Part shown: in pieces, positions 1 to 12,500 of the stretch
Numbering within the stretch: position 1 is the first letter of the stretch
Layout: each line of letters starts with the position of its first letter
Source: Sipunculus nudus
Taxonomy: Eukaryota; Annelida; Sipuncula; Golfingiida; Sipunculidae
Length of the DNA stretch: 64,000 nt
Assembly: GCA_026874595.1 (NCBI GenBank)
Contig: CM049306.1
Coordinates: 25,537,519 to 25,601,518 of the forward strand
Reading direction: 5' to 3'
Position numbers and translations under genes: made by a program
The notes under the pieces: generated by a model
What the model saw: only the letters and a program-made list of their open reading frames with translations
Database searches by the model: none
Told to the model about the DNA's origin: nothing

Positions 1-1413
1 CATGTTTGACCTCACTTGACCATGTCTTGTCTGATCACATCATACAGTAGAAGTAGCATGTTTGACCTCACTTAACCATGTCTTGTCTGATCACATCATA
101 CAGTAGAAGTAGCATGTTTGACCTCACTTGACCATGTCTTATCTGATCACATCATACAGTAGAAGTAACATGTTTGACCTCACTTGACTATGTCTTGTCT
201 GATCCCATCATACAGCAAAAGTAACATGTTTGACCTCACTTGACCATGTCTTGTCTGATCACATCATACAGTAGAAGTAACATGTTTGACCTCATATGAC
301 TGTGTCTTGTCTGATCACATCATACAGTAGAAGTAACATGTTTGACCTCACTTGACTATGTCTTGTCTGATCCATCATACAGTAGAAATAACATATTTGA
401 CCTCACTTGACTATGTCTTGTCTGATCACATCATACAGTAGAAGTAGCATGTTTGACCTCACTTGACCACGTCTTGTCTGATCACATCATACAGTAGAAG
501 TAACATGTTTGACCTCACTTGACTATGTCTTGTCTGATCCCATCATACAGTAGAAGTAACATGTTTGACCTCACTTGACTATTTCTTGTCTGATCACATC
601 ATACAGTAGAAGTAGCATGTTTGACCTCACTTAACCATGTCTTGTCTGATCACATCATACAGTAGAAGTAACATGTTTGACCTCACTTGACCATGTCTAG
701 TCTGATCACATCATACAGTAGAAGTAACATGTTTGACCTCACTTGACTATGTCTTGTCTGATCCCATCATGCAGTAGAAGTAACATGTTTGACCTCACTT
801 GACTATGTCTTGTCTGATCACATCATACAGTAGAAGTAGCATGTTTGACCTCACTTGACCATGTCTTGTCTGATCACATCATACAGTAGAAGTAACATGT
901 TTGACCTCACTTGACCATGTCTTGTCTGATCACATCATACAGTAGAAGTAACATGTTTGACCTCACTTGACCATGTCTTGTCTGATCACATCATACAGTA
1001 GAAGTAACATGTTTGACCTCACTTGACCATGTCTTTTCTGATCACATCATACAGTAGAAGTAACATGTTTGACCTCACTTGACCATGTCTTGTCTGATCA
1101 CATCATACAGTATAGGTAACATGTTTGACCTCACTTGACTATGTCTTGTCTGATCACATCATACAGTAGAAGTAACATTTTTGACCTCACTTGACTATGT
1201 CTTGTCTGATCACATCATACAGTAGAAGTAGCATGTTTGACCTCACCTTACCATGTCTTGTCTGATCACATCATACAGTAGAAGTAACATGTTTGACCTC
1301 ACTTGACCATGTCTTGTCTGATCACATCATACAGTAGAAGTAACATGTTTGACCTCAAATGACCATGTCTTGTCTGATCACATCATACAGTAGAAGTAGC
1401 ATGTTTGACCTCA
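1..1413. repeat. 56-bp tandem satellite, about 25 copies
   Basis: Head-to-tail units starting catgtttgacctcacttgac and ending cagtagaagtaa/tag, at 1, 57, 113 and onward. Copies differ at a few fixed positions (cca/cta in ttgacCATg, ta[ag]c). The array runs off the left edge, so its full length is unknown. It stops within a unit at about 1413. Open frames through it are repeat artefacts. Confidence 0.97.
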
Positions 1414-1439
1414 AATGCAAACCTGTTCTTAGGCAAGGA

Positions 1440-1610
1440 AACTGTTCCCCAGTTATTATAAACTTTATTTATTTTACATGGATTGTACAGCTAGTTATAA
1501 TAATTGAACCGAGGCACTCTCCATGGCTGGGATGTTGGCATTCAGTAGTCGGTGAGGGTGGAGGAAACTGGAGGACCCGGAGAAAACCAGAAATTTGCCT
1601 GAAATTTGTC
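1440..1610 (-). repeat. SINE fragment, minus orientation
   Basis: Shares a body with the copy at 57784-57992 (tttatttattttacatggattgtac..., ...gaggcactctccatggct) and contains gaggaaactggaggacccgg followed by agaaaaccag. The tRNA-like head is missing, so this is a 5'-truncated copy. Confidence 0.7.
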
Positions 1611-1699
1611 ACATCCCTCCATCATGGACGGCTTTCTTTTACACATGACAGGTGACACCATCTTTAATTGTATACTAGTACATTTTCCCCTAGAGTAGT

Positions 1700-2345
1700 T
1701 TGATGTATCTGTCTCATAATGTTCATGTCCATAGATTTTTTATACATTAATCTCATCCACAAGCCTGGTGGCACCATCTACAATCGGTTTTCACATACTG
1801 GCCATCTCAGTTGGGTGAAAATTACACTTTTATCTCAGGAGTGGATGCATTCAGCTTGTGATGTCATCAGTGTCTTGGATAGCTTCATCATAGTCAAGAC
1901 TAGTGACCATCTACTTAAGACATTTTCTTAAGTACATTGATGCCCTTATGTCATGAGTATATTAGTGTATCTGCCTTTGCATTCTTCCATCTTAGGTAGA
2001 TTTTTCAGACACGAGACTGGTGGCTTCACCTACAGTAGTTACTATAATTTTTGAATACATTAATGCACTTATCGTAGGAGTGGTGTGATATACAAGTTTG
2101 ATATATTAATTTGCATGTCCATAAATCTTTGGTAGCACTACCTTCTACACAAGACTGGTGGTGCCACCTACAGTTGTTTTGCATGGTGTCCATCTGTTTT
2201 TGGGGAAAATCTCCAAAAAAAATCTTGTGAAAATCTTGGAAAGCTATTGTGTACACATGACAGGTTGTACCATCTACAATCACATAATTGTGCAATACAG
2301 TGCATATTAAAGCCATCTAATAGTTTGCTTGCCCATAAGTTTTTG
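1700..2345 (+). repeat. Dispersed repeat family 2 fragment
   Basis: Contains the recurring phrases 'acaagcctggtggcaccatc' and 'tatctcaggagtgg', shared with 4985-5400, 38134-39300 and 59345-60735. Fragment of a family built from internal repeats of about 280 bp. No coding content seen. Confidence 0.65.
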
Positions 2346-2866
2346 ATAATTTTAGGTACTTAAACATTTGCAATAATATGTGCACATTCTCACATCATAG
2401 TTTCATTTTGGTTTCATACTAATGTTTCCTTGCAAAACCATCCTGTCACACAGATTTACTATCTCCAGTTTTCACCTGTTTTGTACATAGTTATGGTTAT
2501 GTGTGTGAGTAAACACAGTCCATATGTGTCTGTTTTCCATAGCACGCATGACCAGAGGTCCAATCTTGCTCATGTATCATAACTTCAAACAATGAAAAGT
2601 AGGATGAAATAAGAAAGAAGAAATAGTTTGAAGCCTGAAGTTGTGCAGTATGGTCACAAAGTGGCAATTATTTTCACCACTTATCATGTCTGGTACTTGC
2701 TTTCTCCACTTGTTTACAGTAAGCAAGCAGTTTTAGAATGAAATATTTCCAGATACCACTGTATCACTGTAGCAGAAAACACTATAGTTTGTGTATAATG
2801 AATAAACCTGGTATGTGAAAAGGTCCTTTTAATCTCATACACAAGCCTGATGGCACCATCTACAAA
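2346..2866. other. Unannotated stretch
   Basis: AT-rich sequence between two repeat families. No gene or clear repeat was recognised. Confidence 0.5.
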
Positions 2867-5002
2867 TTTTTAGCTAAGCCGACTGTAAGTCATCTGAGCT
2901 ATAGTCGTGGTCCATTGTCCGTCGTCCATCTGTCTGTCCGTCCGTCCGTAGATGTGGCACGTTTTAAAACCGTAAGACCTAGGACTCTAAAATCCGGCAT
3001 ACTGTTAGATGTCCCCAAGATCTCTTACCAAGCTGAAAACTGTGTCTTTGAGACTTTGTTCCTTCAAGAAATTAAGGAAAAACCTCAATTTTTTTTTATT
3101 AAAAACCTATTATCACACTTCAGGACTGCCTAATATCAAAACCACTCATCTATTTTTCCTCATATTTACCATAATTATTCCTCTATATAGTTCCTATTAA
3201 TACATATAATATGTACATGCCAGAAATTAGGTCTGTATTATATAATTTAAAAAAGTTATGGCTCAGACATAATGCATTTTGTAAAAAATCTGGAAAGATA
3301 TTTGATCACTTAACACAAAACTTGTTAAAGCTAAGGACTTTTTTTCCAGTAATATAAGTTTAATTAATCAAAATTAATTGTATACCCCAAAATAGGTCAA
3401 AATCCTTTAAATTTTTAGCTCAGCTGACTATAAGTCATCTACGCTATAGTTGTGGTCCGTCGTCCGTCTGTCCGTCCTTCCGGATGTCCGGATGTCTGTC
3501 CCGTAAGACTGGCACGTATCGACACCATTGGACCTACGAATCTGAAATTCGCCATACAGTTAGATGTCCCCAAAATCTCCTACCATGCCTAAAATTAGGT
3601 CTATAGGACTTTGTTCCTTCAAGTATTAAAGAAAAACCTCAATTTTTTATTAGAAATCTATTTTCACACTTCAGGACTGCCTAATATCAAAACCACTCAT
3701 CTGTTTTTCCTCATATTTACCAGAAGTATTCCTCTATATAGTTCCTATGTACATGCCAGAAATTAGGTGAGGTCTGTATTATATAATTTAAAAAAGTTAT
3801 GGGCTCAAACATAATGCATTTTGTAAAAAATCAGGAAAGATATTTGATCACTTAACACAAAACATGTTAAAGCTAAGGACTTTTTTTCCCAGTAATATAA
3901 CTTAAATTAATCAAAATTAAATTGTTTACCCAAAATTAGATCAAAATTTTTTAAAATAGCAAAAATAAAAAATTGGTACCTTAAATTTTGCCCAACTTTG
4001 GCCACGGCACGTTTTTTTCCTGCAAGTACTCTGGACTTAATTTTCACAGCAAGTACACATAAGGATTTAACCTGTTAAAATCTGAAAATTGAAAACAAAA
4101 GCTGCAAAATTAGGGTAGTTATTGAATTCCCTTACATTGTCCAGCAGTCCACTTTAGTCACTGTAGGTCATTAAGTGCAGCTCTCTATGCTGGCCAGGCT
4201 GTTGGCATAATGTTATGTAATCCCTTCACTGAGTTGAGCTTGATCAGGCTGTCTGCAGTTAATACCACAGCCTGTAACAGGGAGCCTTTTTCTCTCCCCC
4301 CCCCCCCCCCCCTCATTCTGTTGACAGACCTGTACTATGAACTAGATGAATCTTAAAATTAACATTTTTTTCAGCAACGAGCAGTAACAACAGAGACCCC
4401 TCCCCCCACCCACCCCTTCATTACACAGGACTAATAAACATGATGAATTTTATCATTTTAATGTTAAATAAATTCTTTTTTATTAGACTTTTTATTTTTA
4501 AAGTAATAAATGTTCAAATGTGATAAAATATTAGGAGCTAATGTAAGTGCTAAACTGACAAGATTTAAGAAGACATAAATACTTTGTAGCATTTCATTCA
4601 TATCTCTTAAAGTTGGCAGGGCCTAGGTGTGAATAACACCATTAACTTAGTATTAAAATTAGGAATATTGGTCAAACATCGTGGGATTAATTTTTAACTC
4701 ATATGGCCATATATTCAACTTTTGAAAACTTAATTACCTTCACACATGATTTGTTTATGAAATGTTACTTTTATATAACACTTACTTACTGTAGGCCTAT
4801 TTGTTGCCTTGGTGCATCACTAAATGGTTTAGCTCATTTCCATTATTCTGTAATATACAGGGTTTCATTTTAGCAGGGCCATTTTCTCATAGCTTTTCAA
4901 ATAATAATATACATGAAAAACCAAAAGATATAAAAATATTTTGCAGTTACTAATATTTTTCAAAATTCAGCTAAGCGATGTGACCCATGGGTCCCTTGTT
5001 TT
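2867..5002 (+). repeat. Dispersed repeat family 1, copy A (two heads)
   Basis: Head at 2867 (tttttagctaagccgactg) truncated, then a second head at 3412 (tttttagctcagctgactat) that continues to the family 3' end near 4981-5002 (gacccatgggtcccttgttt). Includes GTCC-rich start, a poly-C run at about 4298-4312 and internal AT-rich sequence. No open frame of note. Confidence 0.8.
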
Positions 5003-5445
5003 CGCAATGCATTGGTCCATAAATCTGTTTGAAAATTCTTGTGAAAATTATTCATATCTCAGGTTTGGGTTGATGTATCAGCCTGAAATATTGCATGTTT
5101 ATTCATCTTGGATAGCTTTGTTGTAAGCAAGACTGTCATCTACTGTCATGTTTTGGTAGAATACATTTATGCCCTTATTGCAGGACTGATCAGTTAGGCA
5201 TATTAGCCAAAAATCTTGCATATATACCTAACTTAATTTCTCATGCCCAAGGCTGGTGGCAACGCCTATTTCACATATTCCTAGAATATATCCATGCTTT
5301 TATCTTAGGAGTGGTTCGGTGTATCAGCTTGAAACTAAGCGTCTCCAGAGATCTTGCAATGCTTTGACTCATATACAAGAGTCTTGGCTCCACCTTCAAT
5401 CATTTTAATCTAGCATCCATCAGGTCTGTCTTTGGTGAACATCAC
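5003..5445 (+). repeat. Family 2 fragment
   Basis: Carries family-2 phrases: ggctggtggcaacgcc, atcttaggagtggttcgg and ttggcaatgc-type text. Degenerate. Confidence 0.5.
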
Positions 5446-5880
5446 ATACTGTGGTTGGCTTCATATTCGCGAGGCTGAAATTTCGCGATTTCTCCATTTT
5501 GAACATTTTGCGAGGGTTTTATTTTCGCGATATCACCAGAACCTATATAAAATCATTGTTAAAGCCATACTTGTTTGTATTATAAAATGAGAATAAGTCA
5601 TGAGTTTGTGATATCCTACTCATATAACGATGGGCCCGTACACAACACAGGATGTTTAGTTCAAATTTTAAGGGAACGTTTTCCCATACCTGCATGAATG
5701 TAATTTATTATAAAATTTCTCACTGTTCTAACCTATTCACATTCAAGTATTGTTACACTCAACAAAAAGGACATACTTAATTGGGCCAATATTTCCCGAG
5801 GGTTTCATTTTCGCGATTATTCCCCATTCGCGAATATCGCGAAATTAAAACCCTCGCGAACAAAAAGGCAACCACAGTAT
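5446..5880. mobile_element. CGCGAA-type MITE, copy 1 (Tc1/mariner-like)
   Basis: Inverted ends ATACTGTGGTTGGCTTCATA and the complement of TTGCCTTTTTGTTCGCGAGG at the right (ending aaaggcaaccacagtat). The outermost TA on both sides looks like the TA target duplication of Tc1/mariner elements. Several ttcgcga motifs lie inside both arms. No transposase frame. Confidence 0.8.
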
Positions 5881-7112
5881 CCCGGGAGTGGGTCAAAGTT
5901 TGAAATTTGACTGATGCATGTCCATCCATCTGTCTAGCTTCTTGGCACCTATAATCATGTATTCGTAAACTACATTCATGCATTAATCTCAAGTTGTTTT
6001 AATTAAATATTGAATGTCTATTGATTAGGGCTGTAACAATGCATAGAATAATTCATGCATTGAATCAAAGCCAGTCATAATTAGATGATCAAATCAGGCA
6101 TGAAATAATTGATTTATTTCAATTATTGAATTTTCATTCATTTTCATACCTTTTAGGTCTCTAGCTTTTACCTAGGAACAGATATACAGCATACATGTAT
6201 GATGAAGTAGCATATTATATCCTTCATTAGATGTAAGCATAATAATAAATGAGAAGATTTTAATATTACTTGGTCTGCATAAATTCTCAAGTATATAATA
6301 ATCTTTATCACATAGCATCACATGGGATGAAAACTTTTAGTAGATATACGTCTCTGACAGAATATTGTGACTGTTTACAATAATCTGATTTAGAATCAAA
6401 TCAAAATGCAATAATTGATAATCAAATCAGGGTTGGCGGTTTTATCCGCAGCCGGTTTAATCCACTGGATAAATCTGGATTAATCTGGATCGGATAAAAC
6501 TGGTTTTATCCAAAGTTTGGGTGTATACTGTCTGTGAAGTAGACATTTTATATTAAGTTTAGCTTTCCACTGTACAATAATACAAGAATAATAAGAAACA
6601 TTTGTGTTTAGGTAACTTAATTATTATGTGACCATACATTTATAAATAAAACACATTTTTGTCTCAGATAGTGATGCCATAATCTTAATAATAATTTAGT
6701 AACTTGAAATTATTTCTCTTATTTAGAGAGGTCAGAGTGATTATCACCTATTTTGCACATTACACAAGAAAAAAGCTAAACAGCTGCAGTTCACACATTT
6801 AGTTTAACAATCAGTGGTACCATAGAATATCATATATTCATAGATAAACATCTATTCTTACCTATGAGAGAGATGTTCATAATCCAGTCATATATTGCAT
6901 AAATGACTGAAGATACCTATACAGAAATATCAACTGCCCATAATTGTGAGGGGGTGACCTCTCAGACCCAAATGATTATACTTGAAAAGCTATCTTGCCC
7001 AAGTTGGTTTCTCTGAATGTGGGTAGTAAGGTGATTGTCTTTTGGCTAATGGTAATTAAAGGCATGTTTACACAAGCAGCAACAGTGGGCTACCAGTTGA
7101 CAACCAGCCAGT

Positions 7113-7520
7113 TACTGTGGTTGGCTTAATATTCGCTAGGCTGAAATTTCGCGAATTTTTCATTTGGAGCGTTTCACGAGGGTTTCAATTTCTTGATTTT
7201 ACCAAAACCTATACCATCTAAGTACAGCAGTATACATAATGATTTTAGATTAGAACAAATTCTTCAGTATCTCACTCATTTCTAAATAAGTCAATCACTT
7301 ATGACCTGTGTAAGAGTTATATATAGTTCAGTTGATTACCGCGTGTTTCAATACCGATTAGTTTTCTGATTATGTTGTTTCCAGAGGTGGGTTAACTAAT
7401 CCCCTCTTGTTCATCTTAGTTGATGAGGCATTTTTTCCCGAGGGTTTAATATTCGAGATTATTTCATATTCGTGAATATTGCGAAATTAAAACCTTGCGA
7501 ATAAAAAGGCAACCACAGTA
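7113..7520. mobile_element. CGCGAA-type MITE, copy 2, nested in the hAT-like element
   Basis: Starts tactgtggttggcttaatat and ends aaaaaggcaaccacagta with TA at both edges. Same family as 5446-5880 but more decayed (cgcgaatt changed to ttcgctagg at the left). Younger than its host element because it interrupts it. Confidence 0.8.
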
Positions 7521-7531
7521 TTACAGTCTGA

Positions 7532-7622
7532 ATGGAGAAACCTCCATTGGATCAAAGTCATTCAGGCATCCTCCTCCCCAAGACTTTTAAGTTTTTGACA
7601 ATTGGACCGCAGAAGTCACCCT
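7532..7622 (+). other. Candidate first coding exon, inside a hAT-like element
   Basis: ATG at 7532, preceded in frame by TGA, opens a 30-codon frame (MEKPPLDQSHSGILLPKTFK then FLTIGPQKSP) that ends at a donor CACCCT|gtaagc in phase 1, the phase that exon 1 (9399) requires. The joined codon would be Tyr. The stretch lies inside the hAT-like element at 6428-7977 and directly after a nested MITE, so it may be a coincidence or an exonised transposon. Confidence 0.18.
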
Positions 7623-7985
7623 GTAAGCCTGCCCAGTGACTATTAGTAAATATTTGGTGGCTGAGGATGATACTATAAAGATGATTCATCCTACTGAGAA
7701 ACTGACTACCAACCAGAAGAGTTACATAGCAGCAGATGGACTGCTCCTCATTCTGATGTGTGTTGAGTATAGGCTACAGTGACTTCTAACAACAGTGAAA
7801 CCTGAACCTGGAGGAAAATGCCAATTGGATATGAAACTTAAGTATTGATATTATATCAAAATACAACCTGAGCTTTTTTATCCAGATAAGCCTTTATGTT
7901 AATTTAATTAAATTTTACATGGTAATTTTACATTGTCCTGGATTAAATAAGTTTTATCCAGATAAAACCCAACCCTGAATCAAAT

Positions 7986-9092
7986 TGAATCGAAGACCCC
8001 TTAGCAATTCAGAGGCCTTCTGTAGATCTAGGATGGCATTATCCATTGTGCAAGATAGGTCATGCCACCTATAACCTTTTCTGTATGCTGTCCATCATAT
8101 CACCTAAATCAACACTACTTTTTGAGGGCAGGGTCATAGGACTCAGTTCTTTAACAATCTTCTGGATACATTTGAAGCCAACATTTCATCCAAAACCTTC
8201 CGTCTTTCACATTGGCTCACCTACCAGTAGGGGAAGGACCCTATTCATATTTTGGTCACAAGAACGATGGTCAAAGTCACTGGACACACATTTTGAAACA
8301 ACTCATAAAAATATCCATACAGACAAATTCAGCTGAACGCATGAGTCCATAGTTTAGTTATGTCTGTCCATTGGACTTTGGATAATTTGGCATCTGTAAT
8401 GTACACCACATATTTGGAAGGCTGTCTTGTCAGGAGACATTCCATTCCCCCATTTTATCCATGTTCCAGTGACACAGCAGATTTTAGTAAACACTTGGGG
8501 ACTGTCCATATTTTAGTTGATAATTTATTTGGCATATTACACGTGGTCACTGTTCTTTACATGTCTTAACCAAGAGTCAAATATGAATTAGTAAATTAAA
8601 AAATTTCAGGAAGTGGTCATTCAGAACCAATTTTTTACATTTAAAGTAAATTTTAATTGCACACCTGGCGTCCTTCCTGACACTCAAGACCAAGAACAAA
8701 CAGTTCAATGCAGAACCACAGGGACGTTGATTGACGACAATTGAGTGCCACCACTGTCAGTTGTAATATATATGGACATACATGCCATTGATCTGCTAAT
8801 AAACCAGATTTGAAAATTAAAATATAGAGAAGTTATTGACTGGAAGATAACTTATCAACATACACATGTAAATTATAACTCAGTGAGGTGACCTGTATGC
8901 TTGCATCATATACTTATTTTTGCAACAACAGTTGACATGAGCACATGAAGAAGGAATTTTATGAAAAAAAATATGGGGTATTGTTTGAACAGCCATGGCA
9001 TTATTGATAGCCTGATTTAAAGAGCAAGTGCATGTCAACTTGACTGGTCCTAGAACAACTTCTTTTAATGTCATGAATGTCATTTTTTCTTT
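7986..9092. other. Region upstream of the splice-site array
   Basis: No gene recognised. 8200-8300 has decayed phrases such as caaagtcactgg that recall the 145-bp family at the right edge. A missing 5' exon of the TASOR-like gene could lie here, but I could not identify one. Confidence 0.5.
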
Positions 9093-9398
9093 TGTAGATT
9101 TTTTTCATTGTAGATTTGCTAGAATCATTATCTATCTAATCTTATCCGTTTCTTTTACAAAATTGCCAGAATAGTTATCTGTCCTATTATTTTCCATCGT
9201 AGATTTGCTAAACTGGGTTCTTTTACAGATTTGCCAGAATCATGATCTCTCTAATCTTATTGGTTCCTTTTACAGATCTACCAGAATCGTTATGTATCTT
9301 ATTGTTTTCCTTAGCAGATTTGCTAGAATCATCTATTTTATAGTTTTCCATTGCACATTTGCTAGAATCATTGTCTATCTTATTGTTTTCTTTTGCAG
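9093..9398 (+). repeat. Tandem array of 3'-splice-site copies before exon 1
   Basis: About seven degenerate units of 40-55 bp, each pairing a T-rich tract and AG with a copy of the start of exon 1 (cagatttgctagaatcattg versus gcagatttgctagaaccgtt). Good AG copies are at about 9109, 9202, 9228, 9275 and 9317. The last unit is the real acceptor at 9398. Confidence 0.85.
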
Positions 9399-9547
9399 AT
9401 TTGCTAGAACCGTTGTCTATCACTTCACAAGAGTTTCAGCGTGATATCATACCCATCATTACCCGCAGCTTCAAGGATCAGTCGGCTCACCGCGAATTCC
9501 GTTTCACTCAGGCGTACTTGGTGCACAATGGGAATCTCCTGGAATCT
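9399..9547 (+). CDS. TASOR: TASOR-like exon 1 of those found (DUF3715 start)
   Basis: Acceptor ttttgcag, donor TCT|gtgagt. Entry phase 1 (needs one base from an upstream exon), exit phase 0; 49 full codons beginning LLEPLSITSQEFQRDI and ending AYLVHNGNLLES. The 'F...I..II..SF' then 'A.LVHN..L' pattern is the usual opening of DUF3715. Because it is entered in phase 1 it cannot be the first coding exon. It is preceded by a tandem array of copies of its own splice acceptor. Confidence 0.85.
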
Positions 9548-12500
9548 GTGAGTGACCTGTACATTACACTGATCAGGTTCTTAAACTGGGCTCTCATTGA
9601 CTCTTTTAACCTTATATCTCTGATCATCGTTTTTGTTCTATATTTTAAGTTTATGAAAAGATTTTATTTTCTGGTTTTTTTCTGGTTCTAAAAATGAAAT
9701 GAATAAATTCATATAACATCATCTGCTTTAAATGAGCATTTAAAATTAATTATATAAGAAACTATTAATAATAATCTTCTTAGAAGATGCAAAGGCATTA
9801 TACAGACATTATGCATAGACTATAATAACATTGTCATGTACGGCAATGAAGTGTTTACCATAAACAAAATATTAGGTCTCATTTGTCTCTTAGCTCAAGC
9901 TTTCCACAAATCTTATTGTTCAAACACGTCTCAGTCCTTTTTTCCATACTTGTTCATCAAAATACTAATTTTCTTCTAATTTTTTTTTGTTTTTTTGTTT
10001 AACTTGCAATTTCAAAATGCTTTGAATTTATGTGAATGTTTGCTTGTGCCATTTTTAGAATACATTTATTGCCAATTTTGAGCCTTTTATTTCACTATTA
10101 GAAGGTTTCAAATTTTATTCTTTCACATTTAATGTAAAAAAAATTACCACAACTTTTGTTTAATTATGTCCTCAATAAAATAACTTTTCCTATCCATTCA
10201 TACTTTTAAAACTTTAGAAACTATCATGTAGCTAATTCTAAAAGACAGTGCAGCCATGAACAGGGGATTTGTTTTTCTACCAGGGATCACTTTACAGTTC
10301 AAGTGTACTTTTAGTATTTTTATCATATTTTGCTGTGGGACATCTTCTTGTCTGCGGTAACAATTTGAGGTTTTTATAACAGTTCCTGGAAAAGCGCAAG
10401 GAGATGCGATTTGATGGATACTCAGAGAAGGAGGTCCAGGATAGCTATGCCTTCATGGGTGTAGAGACTGCTAAGGAGGTGAGATGCTTTTATCAAAGTA
10501 AATCACATATAGCATACTGATTGTTTATTTTTATTTGGATGCTGAACATTATAATATTTTTCAGTTATAACATTGAAGGCACACAACAAACTTTTTATCT
10601 GCAAATAATTTCATTTCCCCTGGGTTTGTAAGAGGAGTGCACCTGTACATTCTATTTTATTAGGTCTTTCTCCTCTCTGTTATTGATGTATCCTGAAGGG
10701 CTTTCTTCTAGAGTGAATGTGGATACAATGATGGTGACTCAATAGAGAACTAAAACAGAGAAAACTAGAGGAGCAGAGACATTCTTCAATTTAATCATAA
10801 ATGTTCTGATAGTGGTTATAACTGTCTCCGTATTGTAAAATATGTTTTTATATGTGTAAACTTGTCTGTACATATCATTTATACATCCTCAGTTTACATG
10901 TTATAATTTTGTCTCCCTTTCCATGGTGTGTCGTAAGCAGCGTTGGTGTCAGTAGTTGTCAGTCTGAACCACATTACACCAGTATTTTTCTCATGAACCT
11001 TTAACTCTTTCTACCAATATCTTTGACAGACTTCAAAACTGATGACCTTCATCTTTATCTTCAAAGGTCAAATCTTAAGAAATCTAGGATTTTTTTTAAG
11101 CCCCATTACTTTTGATGTACTGCATATTTCCCCTCTATTTGATACACTAAATGTTTATACCATTACCAAGTGTTCAGAGAGTTTGATCCTTTTGAACTTG
11201 CTCTACGATCAAATCTGAGGAAATATATCATTTCTATCAGTGCCATAACTTTTGAAGCAGTGCATATATTTTGCTTAAATTTCAGGAAAGGGGGCCCATG
11301 GGGAGGGGAACCTATAGGTTTTGGCGACTCAAAAACAAACTCATTCTAGTGTTACCAAGATACTGTATGTTTACTTAACCAGCCATTTACTCGCAAGAAA
11401 TCTGCCGTCTGGCCCTTTAAACTAGATTTACTGATGATGTCAATGTCACATAATTGTTTTACTCCTCAGGTGCAGAAAATATGTGAGGAAGGTGTCAAAA
11501 TTGGTAACTGTGACATGTCCTGTCTTGGCAATGCAAAAATGGGTAAGTGTTGTGTTTATTGAATAGAGAGAGAAAAAAGTTATCAGAACCTGGCTGTCTG
11601 CTCTGCCTCCTTTCAGTCCCATGACATCTGTAGCCTCACTACCACTGGCATTACTGGTATATTCAATGAATTTGAAACAATTTTCCCTCTGCAAGAAGAT
11701 GCTCATTTAGTTGACATCTATGATTCTTAATTTGTCAGATATTTTATAATTCTTAACTTAAATATGTGATCCACTGGAGCAACTAGTATTAAAGGCTGTG
11801 TTATAAAAGATTAATGGTAGTTTATTCGTATTAAGAATTTCATAGTTTGCCACCATTTCCAGTTTCAGAAGAGGAGAAATAAAAAGCATGATTTTCTCCA
11901 TCAGATGATGAATCCGCATAGCCTTGCTGTAACTGTCTTTATATTTATTGAATACTTTACCCTGTTCCACAGCTGTTTCCCTATGCAGACATGCAGATAT
12001 CATTAGACCAGTTTCTTGGACAAAAGGATACCAAGGCCGTTTAATCATCTTCAAGGTTATCAAGGTAACTAACATTTATATTGGATACAAATTACATTCA
12101 GACAGCTTTGAATTAAGAAACAGTTTGTTGACAATGTAGTTGTTGGAATTCTATACATATTAAAAAAGGAGCTCTTAGATAAAAACATAAATAATCATTT
12201 CTCTTTCCCAAGATAAAAGTGTAACAATAAACACAAACTTTATTTTAATATTTTAATATCTAGACTTAAATAAGTGGACCGTTTGATAATTATTAAAATT
12301 AAAGTAAAGAATTATTTATAGTCCATGTAGTTGTTGGAATCCTATACATATTAAAAAGGAGCTATCAGGTAAACATAACTGATCATTTCTCTTTCTCAGA
12401 TGAAAGTGCAACAATAAAGACAAACTCTATTTAAATTTTTAATGTTTTATTTGTCAAATGTGTCTTTAACATATAGTGCTTAATAAAAATAATATCTTGT

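Larger units (their letters stand above)
6428..7977. mobile_element. hAT-like non-autonomous element with 8-bp target duplication
   Basis: Left end CAGGGTTGGCGGTTTTATCC, right end ...GGATAAAACCCAACCCTG, that is inverted ends of about 17-20 bp starting CAGGG. Flanked by the direct repeat AATCAAAT at 6420-6427 and 7978-7985. Eight-base duplications and CAGGG ends are typical of hAT. It holds extra ggataaa/tttatcc palindromes near each end and a nested MITE (7113-7520). No transposase frame. Confidence 0.85.

Noticed and set aside
1-1413. Regularly spaced repeats that might suggest a CRISPR array
   Set aside because: Units are head-to-tail with no unique spacers, in a eukaryotic context. It is a satellite.
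2915-3200. Open frames such as MSVVHLSVRPSVDVARF that recur at 2915, 14464 and 31211
   Set aside because: They are the GTCC-rich head of the dispersed family-1 element translated, and no full-length protein follows.
9205-9444. Plus and minus open frames of 66-79 codons over 9205-9444
   Set aside because: They read through the splice-site repeat array, so the periodic peptides are artefacts.
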